Notes under the pieces: generated by a model
The model's input: only the letters and a program-made list of their open reading frames with translations
Told to the model about the DNA's origin: nothing
The model's database searches: none
Shown here: piece by piece, positions 1 through 8,723 of the stretch
How the letters are laid out: each line of letters opens with the position of its first letter
How positions within the stretch are numbered: the stretch's first letter is position 1
IMG/VR virus record: IMGVR_UViG_3300042876_001174
Location: 1 to 33,542 of that record
Reading direction: 5' to 3' (one strand)
DNA length: 33,542 nt
Source: a virus
Made by a program: the position numbers and the translations under genes

Positions 1-573
1 TCACCCCTTGTTGATAGTGGCGATTTCCGGGTCGGCCTGCATGCGGCCTCGGAACCAACTCGCGATGCCAAGGATGGGCGACACGACGGCGATGATACCG
101 GCGATCGCCGCCAGGATGCCAGGGAGTTGCGCCAGGCCCTCGGCGTGGCCGTAGAACAGCGCGGCGCCGTAGGCAACGAAGACTGTCAGCACGGACAGCA
201 GCACCGCCAACGCGACCGAAAAGCCGATGGCCGGTCGCCACCCATAGGTGGGCCAGTGCTCGGCGACCGCTTCGGCCTGCATCGTCTTGTTGATGTCGCC
301 GGCGTTCTGCGCTGCGGCGGCCAGCTCGGCCTTGGCCTGGTCGGTGGCGAGCTCCTGCAGGCGCCCCTGGCGGGTGGCCTCGATCTCGCGCAGCTTCACG
401 AGCGAGTCCGGGCTGGCCAGCGCCTGGCTCACTTCCTCGGGGTTGGCACCAGTGCCCAGCGCCGAGGCGATCATGCCGCCCACAGCCGCCCCGGCCGGGC
501 CGCCCAGAAGCGTGCCCAGCAGCGGGGCTGCTTTCCCTACGGTGGTCGCGATGTCTTTCCAGTCCATGCTCAT
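1..573 (-). CDS. Holin, three-transmembrane (GTA/3TM) family
   Basis: Small membrane protein of 190 residues predicted to permeabilise the inner membrane at lysis so that the endolysin next to it can reach peptidoglycan. The N-terminus is glycine/alanine rich (about residues 14-40). A charged helical stretch follows (55-105), then a W-P-T-Y-G-W-R-P motif near residue 110, which is typical of the phage 3TM holin family. After it come two clear hydrophobic segments (about 115-140 and 150-172), and the tail is R-G-R-M rich. The start overlaps the endolysin stop by 4 bases, so the two are translationally coupled. It is the last gene visible in the late unit. The family call rests on motif and context. 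Confidence 0.85.
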   Translation of the reverse strand: MSMDWKDIATTVGKAAPLLGTLLGGPAGAAVGGMIASALGTGANPEEVSQALASPDSLVKLREIEATRQGRLQELATDQAKAELAAAAQNAGDINKTMQAEAVAEHWPTYGWRPAIGFSVALAVLLSVLTVFVAYGAALFYGHAEGLAQLPGILAAIAGIIAVVSPILGIASWFRGRMQADPEIATINKG

Positions 574-1040
574 GCTGCCTTCAGGTTTTCAGCAATGCGC
601 TGCGCCCAGCCGCGGCCGAAGTGCACCCATTGCTCGGGGTTGTCGTTGAGGAAATCCAGGCGGTGGCCGTTGAAGCGGGCAAAGAGCCGCTCGGGGTCCA
701 TGTTTCGCACCGCCCACATCGTCATGGGGCCCAGCACACCGTCGTCGACAGATCCGGCCGCGCGCTGCAGGAATTGCACGGCGCGCGTGCACCCGCTGTT
801 CACAGCCGTGTCGAACAGGTCGAACTTCAGGGCGTCCGGCACAGACTCGCAGCCCCCCTTGTTCCAGTAGTCGCGCCGGTAGATCTGCTTGGCGCGCTCC
901 AGCGTCATGCCGGCGATGTCTTCCATTGGGTAGGCGCGCTTGCTGATGCCGAATTTGGTCTCGCCGCCCGGGTCGGCCGGGTCGTTGGCGTAGCCGCCCT
1001 CATACCCAATCAGGCGCTCGAATGCCGTGTCGAAGTCCAT
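570..1040 (-). CDS. Endolysin, glycoside hydrolase family 108 muramidase
   Basis: Cytoplasmic peptidoglycan hydrolase of 156 residues that degrades the cell wall once the holin opens the membrane. The N-terminal half has the GH108 signature: F-E-R-L-I-G-Y-E-G-G-Y-A-N-D-P-x-D-P-G-G-E-T-K-F-G-I-S (about residues 8-34), where the Glu of E-G-G-Y is the expected catalytic acid. The C-terminal half (about 70-150) contains N-S-G and D-G-V-L-G-P-M-T, resembling the peptidoglycan-binding domain usually paired with it. No signal peptide is visible, so export depends on the holin. Length is close to the family norm. It starts 4 bases after the sigma-factor gene stops. Confidence 0.92.
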   Translation of the reverse strand: MDFDTAFERLIGYEGGYANDPADPGGETKFGISKRAYPMEDIAGMTLERAKQIYRRDYWNKGGCESVPDALKFDLFDTAVNSGCTRAVQFLQRAAGSVDDGVLGPMTMWAVRNMDPERLFARFNGHRLDFLNDNPEQWVHFGRGWAQRIAENLKAA

Positions 1041-1043
1041 CGA

Positions 1044-1676
1044 TCACCCCACCAGAAGACGCGGCGTGACGCCGCAGACGATGTCGGGCGCGAACATCTC
1101 GCGCGCCGTGCTTTGGCCGTGCAGCGGCGCCTCATCGGGCGCCAGCACCTTGCGCAGCTCGGCGATCGCCTCGGCGTGCAGCTGGCTGATGCGTGAGGGG
1201 TCGACGCCCCACAGGCGCGCAATGTCGTCGCGCGTCTTGTCGCCCTCGTAGGACAGGCGCAGGACGTCCTGCAGGCGCCGCGGCAGGCCATCGATGGCCT
1301 CCACCACCAGGCGCGCCATCTGGCGCTTGATGGCAATCTCTTCAGGCCCCGGGGCAGCGTCGGCCACATGCATGGCCTGGCCGTCCTGTCCACCCAGCGG
1401 CTGCGCCGCGTGCGCGCGCTGCACCGCCGGGCTCGCCCGGCTGCGCGTTTCCACGCGGGCCAGGTCGACCATGGCATTGCGCGCTGCGGTGCCCGCCCGG
1501 GCGCGGATGCGGTCTTCCTCGAGGCTGCCAGACCGCAGCAGGACCGTATGAGCCGCCAGCATGCCGACCTGCACCAGGTCATCGGCCTGCAGGGCGCCGT
1601 GGCTGTTGTACGCCAGGCGCCTGGCCATCGAGCGGACGACCGGCTGCAGCGCCTCGAGGGACGCGCCCGTAGCCAT
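1044..1676 (-). CDS. Phage-encoded sigma-70 family RNA polymerase sigma factor
   Basis: A 210-residue protein with the two main sigma-70 regions. Region 2 is around residues 25-75 (A-D-D-L-V-Q-V-G-M-L-A, the polymerase-binding helix, then an R-N-A-M-V-D segment). Region 4 is around 130-178 (L-P-R-R-L-Q-D-V-L-R-L-S-Y, then the helix-turn-helix D-D-I-A-R-L-W-G-V-D-P-S-R-I-S-Q-L). The spacing and S-R-I-S-Q-L-H motif are most like FliA/WhiG-type factors without a distinct region 3. It lies between the XhlA-like gene and the endolysin with 1 and 3 bases of spacing, so it is made late. It may redirect host polymerase to a phage or host promoter. Its target is not evident from the sequence. Confidence 0.85.
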   Translation of the reverse strand: MATGASLEALQPVVRSMARRLAYNSHGALQADDLVQVGMLAAHTVLLRSGSLEEDRIRARAGTAARNAMVDLARVETRSRASPAVQRAHAAQPLGGQDGQAMHVADAAPGPEEIAIKRQMARLVVEAIDGLPRRLQDVLRLSYEGDKTRDDIARLWGVDPSRISQLHAEAIAELRKVLAPDEAPLHGQSTAREMFAPDIVCGVTPRLLVG

Positions 1677-1677
1677 G

Positions 1678-2067
1678 TCAGCCCCCCGGCGGCTTGCCGC
1701 CGTGCGTGGCCATGTAGAACGCCGTCCAGATCGCGCCGCCAGCCGCGGCCAGGCCGCCCAGCCACTTGGCGGCCCCGCCGAGCCAGCCCAACACCTTGAA
1801 GCCGTTGCGGCCCAGCTCCATCAGCTCGCGCACCTCGCGGGTGGTCGCCGTGTTGGCCTGCAACTCGAGCTCGAGGGCCTTCATCCGCTCGCTGCCCCGG
1901 TCGAGCCGGTCTTCGATTGCCTCGAAGCGACGGATGACATGCAGCGCATGCAAGTCCGCCTCACCCACGCCTCGGCGGCGGCGTTCGGGGCCGGAGTAGT
2001 CGTCCTCGCGTCCGTGCCGGCGTTCGCCGCCATCCCAGCGATGCGTGGGGAAGTCTCCAATGCTCAT
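1678..2067 (-). CDS. XhlA-like coiled-coil membrane protein of the lysis cassette
   Basis: A 129-residue protein. The N-terminus is strongly charged (E-R-R-H and P-E-R-R-R-R, residues 15-33). A helical, probably coiled-coil region follows (about 42-82, R-R-F-E-A-I-E-D-R-L-D-R), then one hydrophobic segment near the C-terminus (about 92-118) rich in glycine and alanine. This topology matches haemolysin XhlA-type and related phage lysis accessory proteins. The gene sits between the tail-tip protein and the sigma factor at the entrance to the lysis genes. It could support the holin or act at the inner membrane as a spanin-like helper. The exact role is not established from sequence. Confidence 0.6.
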   Translation of the reverse strand: MSIGDFPTHRWDGGERRHGREDDYSGPERRRRGVGEADLHALHVIRRFEAIEDRLDRGSERMKALELELQANTATTREVRELMELGRNGFKVLGWLGGAAKWLGGLAAAGGAIWTAFYMATHGGKPPGG

Positions 2068-2115
2068 GGGGTACTTGCTTTGGGGGTAGTTGTGCAGACG
2101 CCTGTATTGGCCTGG

Positions 2116-5100
2116 TTATGCGTCCTGTACCGCGTTCAGGCTCGCGCTGCCCGAGCCGATGACGTTGGTGCCGGCGGAGTCGGTCGCAAAGAGGAAGTTG
2201 ACCGTGGCGCTTTTGATGCCGATGGAGCCTGGCGCGTAGGTCAGGGACCACTGCCGCACCACGCTGAGCTGCTGCCAAGTGCCGAAAGTGCCCGTGACAT
2301 CAGCTGCGTTCGAACCCGAGGCGCTTGCGCGTACCCAGTAGCCGGATCCGACGCCCGTCGTATTGGGGGCGTACCAGTCGGCCGTCTGCACGGCGTCGTT
2401 TACCAAGTAGGTAACCCGCCCGTCGCTTTCGAGCGAGACCCGGGCGGTAGCGGTCTGCACGCCGTCGATCTCTATGTCGTGGCTGAAGATGCGGAAGCTT
2501 TCGATGAAGTTGGTGGTCCCAGCGGCTGACTTGCTCTTGCTGACGCTGAAACGCTTGGTCTGGGTGGGGTAGCCGCTCTTGGTCGCCGTGATGTCGATGT
2601 ACCCGGAGTCGACCGCCGTGGTCATGCCGGACACCGTCAAGAGGTTCTCGTCGGCACCACTGCCCAGCGTGGCCGTTATCCCCGCGCTGGCTGCCTTGGT
2701 GTAGGTCCAGTTGATGCTGTCGTCCGCCAGGCCGATGTAGACCCGCATCCGGCTCGTGGCGCCGGCGTAGCTCGTGACTGCGCCGGTGCTGTCGGCGGGG
2801 AGCGTGACGGCCTGGTTGTCCAGGTCGGACACCACGGAGAAAGCTCCATCGCGCAGGCGAACAACCGTCTCCTGGTCGCTGCGCCCGCCCAGCGTGGCCA
2901 CGACGGTGGCGTAGGCCGCCGCGCCGAACTGCGCCACGGTGAGCGTGCGCGCGTTGCCCGTGCCGCCCAGCGTGACGGTGCCGAGGCTGGTACCGGAGCT
3001 GTCATACCGGGTACAGACGAACGACGCAGTGCCGGAGAGGTTCTCGAGCACCGCCGTGAACGTGATGGTCTGGCTGGTGGGCGACGCGGCGTTGTCGCCG
3101 TCGAACGTGAAGGTCTGCGCTGTCACCTTGAGGGTGAGCAGCGGGGCATCAGCACCGTCGGCTCCAGCCCCGCCATCGGCGCCGGACTTGCTCTTGCTGA
3201 GTGCCACCCGCTTGACCTGCGTGGCGTATCCGCTGCGCGTGGCGGTGATGTCCACATAGCTGGCGTCGTTCGCATCGGCCAGCGCCGTGATCGTGAGAAC
3301 GTTACTGGCCAGCGTGGATGTCACGCCCGTGCCGTTCGTGCGCGTGAAGGTCCAGTTGGCCGTGTCGTCGGTAGTGCCCTTGAACACCGACATGCTGGAC
3401 ACCGCACCCGAATAGCTGGTGACGTGGCCCGCCGAGTTGGCGGGCAGCACGACGGCCTCGTTGCTCAGCAGCGAGACGATGGCATCGTTGCCCTCGCGGA
3501 TCTTGGCCACGGTGATCGTGTCGGTGAGGCCGTCCTGCGTCACCTGGATGGTGGCGGTGTCGGTGCTCATGCCCGAGTAGGCGAGCGAGCGCGAGCTGCC
3601 CGAGCCGGTCAGCGTGGCGGCGCCGGCGGTGACCGAGAATGTCGGCGAGCCAGTGAGGTTTTGGCCGTTGGCCGTGAAGGTGATCGACGACGGCGACGCG
3701 GTGCCAGCCTTGTTGACCTGGTACACCTGCGAGGTGGCCGTGATCTGCAGCAGCTTGGCATCGTTGCCCTTGGCCGCTTGCGGATAGAACGTCAGGTTGC
3801 TGACGCTGCCAAGCTCGTTGAAGCTGCTGTCCAGGTAGAGAAGCAGGCCCGCGCCAACGCCGGCGAGAGTACGTACCGCGCCACCGTTCTTGTAGTAGAC
3901 GACGCTATCACCGTTATAGATGATGGCAAACACGTCACCAGCCACGTAGCTCCCCACGCTTCCTCGATCGTTGTTGCTTTCGTAGACACGAAGATCGCCT
4001 GTACTGGTCAGGTAAAGCGCGTAATCCAGCGTGCTGAATCCGCTATCGGTAGCCGGATCGCTGTTGAGCGCGATCATGATTTTCTTGTCCGCCTGGTCAG
4101 CAACAAACGCCACGCCCGCACCGCCCGGGTAGGCCTGGTCACTGCGCACGGAGCCGTTCCACGTGCCGCTGCCGCTGATCTTGGTGGCCACGCCGCCGGC
4201 CCATGTCATATTGGCCGTGGCCGTCGCAGTGAAGGCACTTGCGCCATCAGCGCCGGCGCGGGCCTTGCCGATGCTCACGCGCTGGGTCTGCGTGGGGTAG
4301 CCGGTGCGCGTGGCCGTCACGTCGACATAAGCAGCGTCGACCGTGTTGGTCAGCGAGGTGATGGTCAGCGTGGTGCCACTGAGCGTGCTGCCCACTCCGC
4401 TCGAATTGGTGCGGCTGAGCGTCCAGCTGGCCACCTCGTTGACGCCGTTTCGCATCAGCGCAATGGTGCTGGCCGCGCCGGCAAAGCTGGTGACGTTGCC
4501 CGAGGTGTCGGCCGGCAGCACGATGGCGCGCGTGCCGAGCACCAGGTCGATTCCATCGAGCTGCGTGGCAGTGTTCACGTCGACTGTGTCTTGCACCCAC
4601 TCGCTGTAGGCAGGGATGCCGTTGCGGGCCCGCGCCTGGATCACGTAGCGCTTCTTGTCGACGGCGCCCAGCGTGATCGTTGCCGAGGTGTCGGCGCCGG
4701 CCACGCTCACCGGGCCCGACCAAGCCGCTTCGTCGATCGCGCGCCAGCGGATGTCGATGTGGCCGCCCTGCAGCACGTACTCCTGGCTGTGGGCCGTCCA
4801 GGCGCAGTCGACGCGCACCAGCACCGAGCCGTCGGGCAGACGCGTCGGTGCGCCGACGGACGCTGCGAAGCCCGCCACCTCGGCCACGTTCCACAAGTAG
4901 CTGAGGTCGGGCGGCACCGGCTGATCCACCGGCGTGAAGCGGTCAGGGTCGAGCGCCCAATCGGTCGAGCGGGTCTGCTGCAGGGTCAGCGGGTAGCGGC
5001 CGTTGAAGCGGTTGCCGCGCTTGACTACCTCCCAGGTGTAGGCGTCGAACACCTCATAGCCGTCAAGGTTCAGCGCCAGCGCATCGCCGAGGGCGATGTC

Positions 5101-7101
5101 TGCGCCGACGCCGGTCACCGTCAGCTCGCAGGTGGTGCGGGGCCGGCGTCGCTCTAGCTCGAGGCCCATGAGGTACTGCGCCTGGCGCGCGTCGGTGGTG
5201 GCGGCCAGGTCGAGCTCATCGTTCTCTTCGCCGCCGTCGAGGCCGATGTAGTAGTCATTCGCCACCGGGGTGACGCCCGTCTCCACGTAGCCGCGCGCCG
5301 CGTCCACGATGCGGCCGTTCATCACGTTGGGCGAGGTGTCGAAGGCGCTGGAATTCGGGTTGAACCGAATCGGCGAATCCTTGTCGATGTCCGCGTCGGT
5401 GAGCGTCAGCGTGGGTGCTCGGTGGGCGCCCGCGAAGATGCGGTATTTGCCGGCCGTGAAGGCGCGGTAGCCGGCCATGCCACCCAGGATCAGCGCCAGG
5501 TTGTCCAGCGGCGCAGCGTCGGTGCTGATGACGGCGTGGCACTCGTAGCGCTTCACGTCCTCATAGCCCGTTCCGTCGATCTTCTTGACGCTGATGGTCT
5601 CGTCGCAGATGTTGGCGGCGGTGATGACCGACGACCAGTCGAGCCAGTCGAAGGGAACGCCGCAGCCACCATCGCGCCGGGGCAGCGTCATCCACCAGGC
5701 CGCCAGGATGGCGTTGTTGCTCGTCCACCGGACCGGGTCCGTGCTGCGCCAGAGCTGGGGCAGACCAATGCGCACGGTGACATCGATGGCTGCACCGCTG
5801 GCGAAATTGAACCGCAGCATCAGGCCCATCTTGGCGGCCGAGGCACCGGCTGATGCGTCCGTGACCTGCACTGCTGCGTCACGCAGCGGGTAGCCTGTGA
5901 CTGTCGTCGTGAGAACCGTGCTGGCTTCGGTAGTGCCCGTCCCGCCGCTGTCGTAGCTCACAAGCGCCAGGTTTGCGCTGGTGAACTGGGCAACGCTGCC
6001 AGCGACGAACCGCACATGCGCCCGGCCATTCCAAGCTTGGCCGCTGGCCGCCGCCGGGCAGGCTGACGACTGCGGAAGCTTCACCGCAGCTTGGCCGCTG
6101 GCGCTTGTGGTCCCGTAGATGCGCAGATCGAAGTACGGCACGCCGTCTTCGCTGCCGCCGCCAACGATTTCGCGCGCCAGGCCGCTCGTGATTCCGGAGG
6201 CCGTGACATTCGTCGGCATCGTGCCGGGCGCGCCAGCAATAGAACCGGTCAGCGCATAGACAGGGTCGAGGTTGTAACGAGGGTCGTGCGCGATGACGCC
6301 GTCGATCAGTACGTTTTCGCTCGGCTTGCCTTGAGCGAAGATGTTCTCGTCCCAGTCACACAACGAGCGGAAGTAGGCGATGCCCTGCAGGCGGTGGTCG
6401 CTGGTCCACTTCGGCGTGACCAGGCCCGGCCAGGTCGTGGCGGCCTGCTGCCGGCCGCCCAGCACCCATTGCACCTGGTACGGCACCTCAGCTGTGACCC
6501 ACCAGTATCCACCACTGATGTAGCCCGTGACAGGCGCAGTTAGCCAAACGGTCGTTCCTGTGACGTGATCAACAACCAAGTCGACATACGCCTCACCAGA
6601 CTGGACAGATACCGCCACGTCTGCCGCTGAACGCGGAGGATGCTCAACGGTGAAGTGGTCCTCCCCGTTCAACGATGCAGAAATGGCTCGATAAAAGGCC
6701 TTGCGGTTGATGGACGAATACTGGCCAACAGTTGGCGCGCCGCTGGAGAAATCAGCCGCGTCGACATACGTGTCGCCCAACCACATGCCGGAGACACCCT
6801 TGATGGGCCCATCGCACACCAGCACGATCTCATCGAGTTTTTCCTTTTGCGTGCCGATGGTGTCCATGTAAGCCAGCGTGCCGCCCACGCGGGCACGGCC
6901 GAGCACGAAGCGGCGCGCACTGAGCGCCCCGCGCACCACTACGTTGCGATCTTGCAGGGCGGCGTTGTAGGCCTTGAGCGCACGCCTGCGTGCGTCGACT
7001 TCGGCCTCGTACCGGTTGATCTGGCCGCCGATGTACGAAAACACCGGGTTTCCAGTGACCGCCCCGAGGACCTGCACCAATGGGCCAACGACCTTGCCCA
7101 T
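2116..7101 (-). CDS. J: Tail-tip / host-specificity protein (J-like) with Ig-like repeats
   Basis: Very large (1661 residues) central tail-tip protein, expected to close the tail tube and carry receptor-binding parts. The first ~700 residues are the baseplate-hub-like part, including the early conserved segment L-D-E-I-V-L-V-C-D-G-P-I-K-G-V. A fibronectin-III-like region is near 720-845. The distal part has three related Ig-like units starting near residues 850, 1205 and 1420, each with V-L-P-A-D/N-S-x-G-x-V-T-S and a closing T-x-S-G-Y-x-T-Q-x-K-R motif. A separate concanavalin/SPRY-like domain (about 955-1107, with V-V-Y-Y-K-N-G) lies between units 1 and 2. A short G-A-D-G stretch is near 1300. 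It is the last tail gene, as in lambda. The distal repeats are the likely region of host-range variation. Confidence 0.93.
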   Translation of the reverse strand: MGKVVGPLVQVLGAVTGNPVFSYIGGQINRYEAEVDARRRALKAYNAALQDRNVVVRGALSARRFVLGRARVGGTLAYMDTIGTQKEKLDEIVLVCDGPIKGVSGMWLGDTYVDAADFSSGAPTVGQYSSINRKAFYRAISASLNGEDHFTVEHPPRSAADVAVSVQSGEAYVDLVVDHVTGTTVWLTAPVTGYISGGYWWVTAEVPYQVQWVLGGRQQAATTWPGLVTPKWTSDHRLQGIAYFRSLCDWDENIFAQGKPSENVLIDGVIAHDPRYNLDPVYALTGSIAGAPGTMPTNVTASGITSGLAREIVGGGSEDGVPYFDLRIYGTTSASGQAAVKLPQSSACPAAASGQAWNGRAHVRFVAGSVAQFTSANLALVSYDSGGTGTTEASTVLTTTVTGYPLRDAAVQVTDASAGASAAKMGLMLRFNFASGAAIDVTVRIGLPQLWRSTDPVRWTSNNAILAAWWMTLPRRDGGCGVPFDWLDWSSVITAANICDETISVKKIDGTGYEDVKRYECHAVISTDAAPLDNLALILGGMAGYRAFTAGKYRIFAGAHRAPTLTLTDADIDKDSPIRFNPNSSAFDTSPNVMNGRIVDAARGYVETGVTPVANDYYIGLDGGEENDELDLAATTDARQAQYLMGLELERRRPRTTCELTVTGVGADIALGDALALNLDGYEVFDAYTWEVVKRGNRFNGRYPLTLQQTRSTDWALDPDRFTPVDQPVPPDLSYLWNVAEVAGFAASVGAPTRLPDGSVLVRVDCAWTAHSQEYVLQGGHIDIRWRAIDEAAWSGPVSVAGADTSATITLGAVDKKRYVIQARARNGIPAYSEWVQDTVDVNTATQLDGIDLVLGTRAIVLPADTSGNVTSFAGAASTIALMRNGVNEVASWTLSRTNSSGVGSTLSGTTLTITSLTNTVDAAYVDVTATRTGYPTQTQRVSIGKARAGADGASAFTATATANMTWAGGVATKISGSGTWNGSVRSDQAYPGGAGVAFVADQADKKIMIALNSDPATDSGFSTLDYALYLTSTGDLRVYESNNDRGSVGSYVAGDVFAIIYNGDSVVYYKNGGAVRTLAGVGAGLLLYLDSSFNELGSVSNLTFYPQAAKGNDAKLLQITATSQVYQVNKAGTASPSSITFTANGQNLTGSPTFSVTAGAATLTGSGSSRSLAYSGMSTDTATIQVTQDGLTDTITVAKIREGNDAIVSLLSNEAVVLPANSAGHVTSYSGAVSSMSVFKGTTDDTANWTFTRTNGTGVTSTLASNVLTITALADANDASYVDITATRSGYATQVKRVALSKSKSGADGGAGADGADAPLLTLKVTAQTFTFDGDNAASPTSQTITFTAVLENLSGTASFVCTRYDSSGTSLGTVTLGGTGNARTLTVAQFGAAAYATVVATLGGRSDQETVVRLRDGAFSVVSDLDNQAVTLPADSTGAVTSYAGATSRMRVYIGLADDSINWTYTKAASAGITATLGSGADENLLTVSGMTTAVDSGYIDITATKSGYPTQTKRFSVSKSKSAAGTTNFIESFRIFSHDIEIDGVQTATARVSLESDGRVTYLVNDAVQTADWYAPNTTGVGSGYWVRASASGSNAADVTGTFGTWQQLSVVRQWSLTYAPGSIGIKSATVNFLFATDSAGTNVIGSGSASLNAVQDA
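2520..4560 (-). repeat. Three in-frame repeats coding for Ig-like units in the J-like protein
   Basis: Three related segments of about 300 bp (approximately 2520-2860, 3190-3500 and 4260-4560) encode the Ig-like units of the tail-tip protein. They share nucleotide as well as protein similarity, for example around the codons for V-L-P-A-D/N and S-G-Y-x-T-Q. The segment between copies 3190-3500 and 4260-4560 carries the unrelated lectin-like domain. Boundaries are approximate because they were judged by eye. Confidence 0.75.
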
Positions 7102-7104
7102 CTC

Positions 7105-7521
7105 TTAGACCCTCCAGACGACGGCAACGTCGTCCATGGGGTTGAAAGCCAGGCCCTGCTCGCCTGGGCCACACCACTCGCCATTGCCCACCACGATGCC
7201 TAGCATCTGGCGGTCGTCCTGCGCGTACCAGACGACGTCACCACGCTGCGCCAGCTTCGGTAGCTCGCGCGGCTCGCCAAGCATCGCCGTGGCCAGCGCG
7301 AGCACCGAGCCGTGATCCAGCAGCGCGCGGGCCGCGCCGAACTCGGTGTCATAGGTGCCGCGGAAGGCCGCAGCCAGGTCGACGCCAGTAAGCGCCTGTA
7401 CCGCATCGGCGGCGAAACAGCAGCAGTCGTTGGAGCCCCAGGCGAAGGGCACTAGACGGCGGCCCTCGATGAAGGCGGCCAGACGCTCGGGCCAGTCTGC
7501 AGGGCGGGTGAGCACAGGCAT
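7105..7521 (-). CDS. Tail-tip assembly protein, NlpC/P60-like (DUF6950 type)
   Basis: A 138-residue protein in the position of lambda K, just before J. It has a cysteine-containing motif W-G-S-N-D-C-C-C-F-A-A-D-A-V (about residues 28-41), the layout of the NlpC/P60 nucleophile region and of the DUF6950 family. Further on are R-G-D-V-V-W (about 93-98) and W-C-G-P-G (about 115). It may be a peptidoglycan hydrolase acting at infection or a tail-assembly factor that has lost catalysis; the catalytic His is not obvious. The ATG at 7521 was chosen because the open frame farther upstream is only the shadow of the next gene. That gene ends 2 bases before, and the J gene follows after 3 bases. Confidence 0.75.
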   Translation of the reverse strand: MPVLTRPADWPERLAAFIEGRRLVPFAWGSNDCCCFAADAVQALTGVDLAAAFRGTYDTEFGAARALLDHGSVLALATAMLGEPRELPKLAQRGDVVWYAQDDRQMLGIVVGNGEWCGPGEQGLAFNPMDDVAVVWRV

Positions 7522-7523
7522 GG

Positions 7524-8105
7524 TCAGTAGATCTCGTGCTTCTGGATTTCTTTGTTCGGCCAAACGATCACCGCGTCGGTCATCGCCTCGAGCAGGTCGC
7601 AGCCGAGGTCGCCGGTGTACTTGCGGTGCTGGTCGGCCGCCGTGTAGCGCTGCGAGCGCGGGCGCTGCAGCTCGGCCTCGTAGTGCTCGATGGATCCGGT
7701 GACGGTGGCGGTGCCGTCTTTCTCTTCGATGGTCATGGCGCTCATGCGACCGATCCACTCCACGCGCGGCGGGGCGACAAGCCGCCAGCCTTCATCGAGC
7801 CAGGCCTCGTAGATCTTGGCAATGCGGCCCTTGTAGGGCTCGCCGGCCGCCAGCGCGACAATGGCCATGTCCAGCCCAGACAGGGTGAACGACAATCCCT
7901 CGGTGGAGCCGCTGCTTTCCTGGCTGTCAGACAGCTGCAGCGCGTTGCCCGTGTACCAGGTGACCCCGTCGCTGGTCACGTCGATGCCGCCCAGCGCCAG
8001 GCGCAGCGGGCCGGAGTCGAACAGCACCTCGACCAACTGCACTACGATCGTCGTCGGCGCGGTAGCGGCATTGCGCTCGGTGGTGGTGAGACCGCGACCG
8101 CTCAT
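7524..8105 (-). CDS. Minor tail-tip protein (DUF2163/BR0599-like)
   Basis: A 193-residue protein in the position of lambda L. The beta-rich N-terminal part includes L-V-E-V-L-F-D-S-G-P-L-R-L-A and G-V-T-W-Y-T-G. The C-terminus has D-Q-H-R-K-Y-T-G-D-L-G-C-D-L-L-E-A-M-x-D and V-W-P-N-K, the pattern of the DUF2163/BR0599-type tail proteins of siphophages, where the Cys near residue 170 is conserved. It probably joins the distal tail ring to the hub made by the J-like protein. It overlaps the upstream gene by one base (TAATG) and is followed by the NlpC-like gene after 2 bases, so this is a tightly coupled tail-tip operon. The family assignment is from memory of motifs. Confidence 0.7.
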   Translation of the reverse strand: MSGRGLTTTERNAATAPTTIVVQLVEVLFDSGPLRLALGGIDVTSDGVTWYTGNALQLSDSQESSGSTEGLSFTLSGLDMAIVALAAGEPYKGRIAKIYEAWLDEGWRLVAPPRVEWIGRMSAMTIEEKDGTATVTGSIEHYEAELQRPRSQRYTAADQHRKYTGDLGCDLLEAMTDAVIVWPNKEIQKHEIY

Positions 8106-8707
8106 TACCAGGCCTCGATGAGTTCGATTCCGAAGCCGGGGTAACCCGACCCGTCATACGGGAAGAAGACCTCCGGCGAGGTCATCACGAAGTTGCTGAG
8201 TGGGCGATCCCAGATCACGGGCGTATCGACGCCGATCGCCGCGCGCAGTGGCGGCTCGACGGTGACCGTCATCTCGGACGCCACCGGCGTCACGTCGGCC
8301 ACGACCATCACGCGCTGGCCGGCCATGCTGATGAGGTCACCACGCAGCAGGCCGCCGTTGCACGCCTTGAGAGAAACAGCCGTATCGCCGATGCCGGCCG
8401 CTACTTTTACCAGCGGCGAGCCGGTCAGCGTCCCCAGCGGCGTGGGCTTGGCCGGGTTGAACATGGCGAGCCAGTTGGCCCCGCCGCGCAGCTTGGCGAT
8501 GAAGGCCTCGAGCTGCTGCCGATAGACCCGGTTGGCCTTGGTCTCTGGCGGCATCGCGATCGACGCCCGCCAGCGCCAGCCGGGCAACATGCGGGTGGTG
8601 ACGTTGCCTGCACGGGCGACGGTGATCTCCACATCGAACGCCAGCGCCTCGCTGAACTGCGCGGCATCGTGGGCGCGGCCACTGGTGGGCCAGGTGATGA
8701 TGCTCAT
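8105..8707 (-). CDS. Distal tail / minor tail protein (lambda M-like position)
   Basis: A 200-residue protein directly after the tape-measure gene and before the DUF2163-like gene, the place of the distal tail protein in lambda-like phages. The sequence is beta-rich: an N-terminal S-I-I-T-W-P segment, then G-W-R-W-R-A-S-I, then G-G-A-N-W-L-A-M-F-N (about 94-104), then a segment resembling a small beta barrel (V-K-V-A-A-G-I-G-D-T-A-V-S-L). It is probably a structural ring protein at the tail tip. No catalytic motif is visible. I recognise its position better than its family. Confidence 0.6.
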   Translation of the reverse strand: MSIITWPTSGRAHDAAQFSEALAFDVEITVARAGNVTTRMLPGWRWRASIAMPPETKANRVYRQQLEAFIAKLRGGANWLAMFNPAKPTPLGTLTGSPLVKVAAGIGDTAVSLKACNGGLLRGDLISMAGQRVMVVADVTPVASEMTVTVEPPLRAAIGVDTPVIWDRPLSNFVMTSPEVFFPYDGSGYPGFGIELIEAW

Positions 8708-8723
8708 GCGTCGGGGCCCTTTG

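Noticed and set aside
3424-5157. Plus-strand open frame of 577 codons opposite the J-like gene
   Set aside because: Antisense shadow of the tail-tip gene; low-complexity Arg/Gly/Val/His composition and no recognisable domain.
7522-7758. Upstream extension of the NlpC-like gene to 217 residues
   Set aside because: The extra N-terminal residues are the Arg/His-rich shadow of the DUF2163-like gene; ATG 7521 directly after that gene's stop is the natural start.
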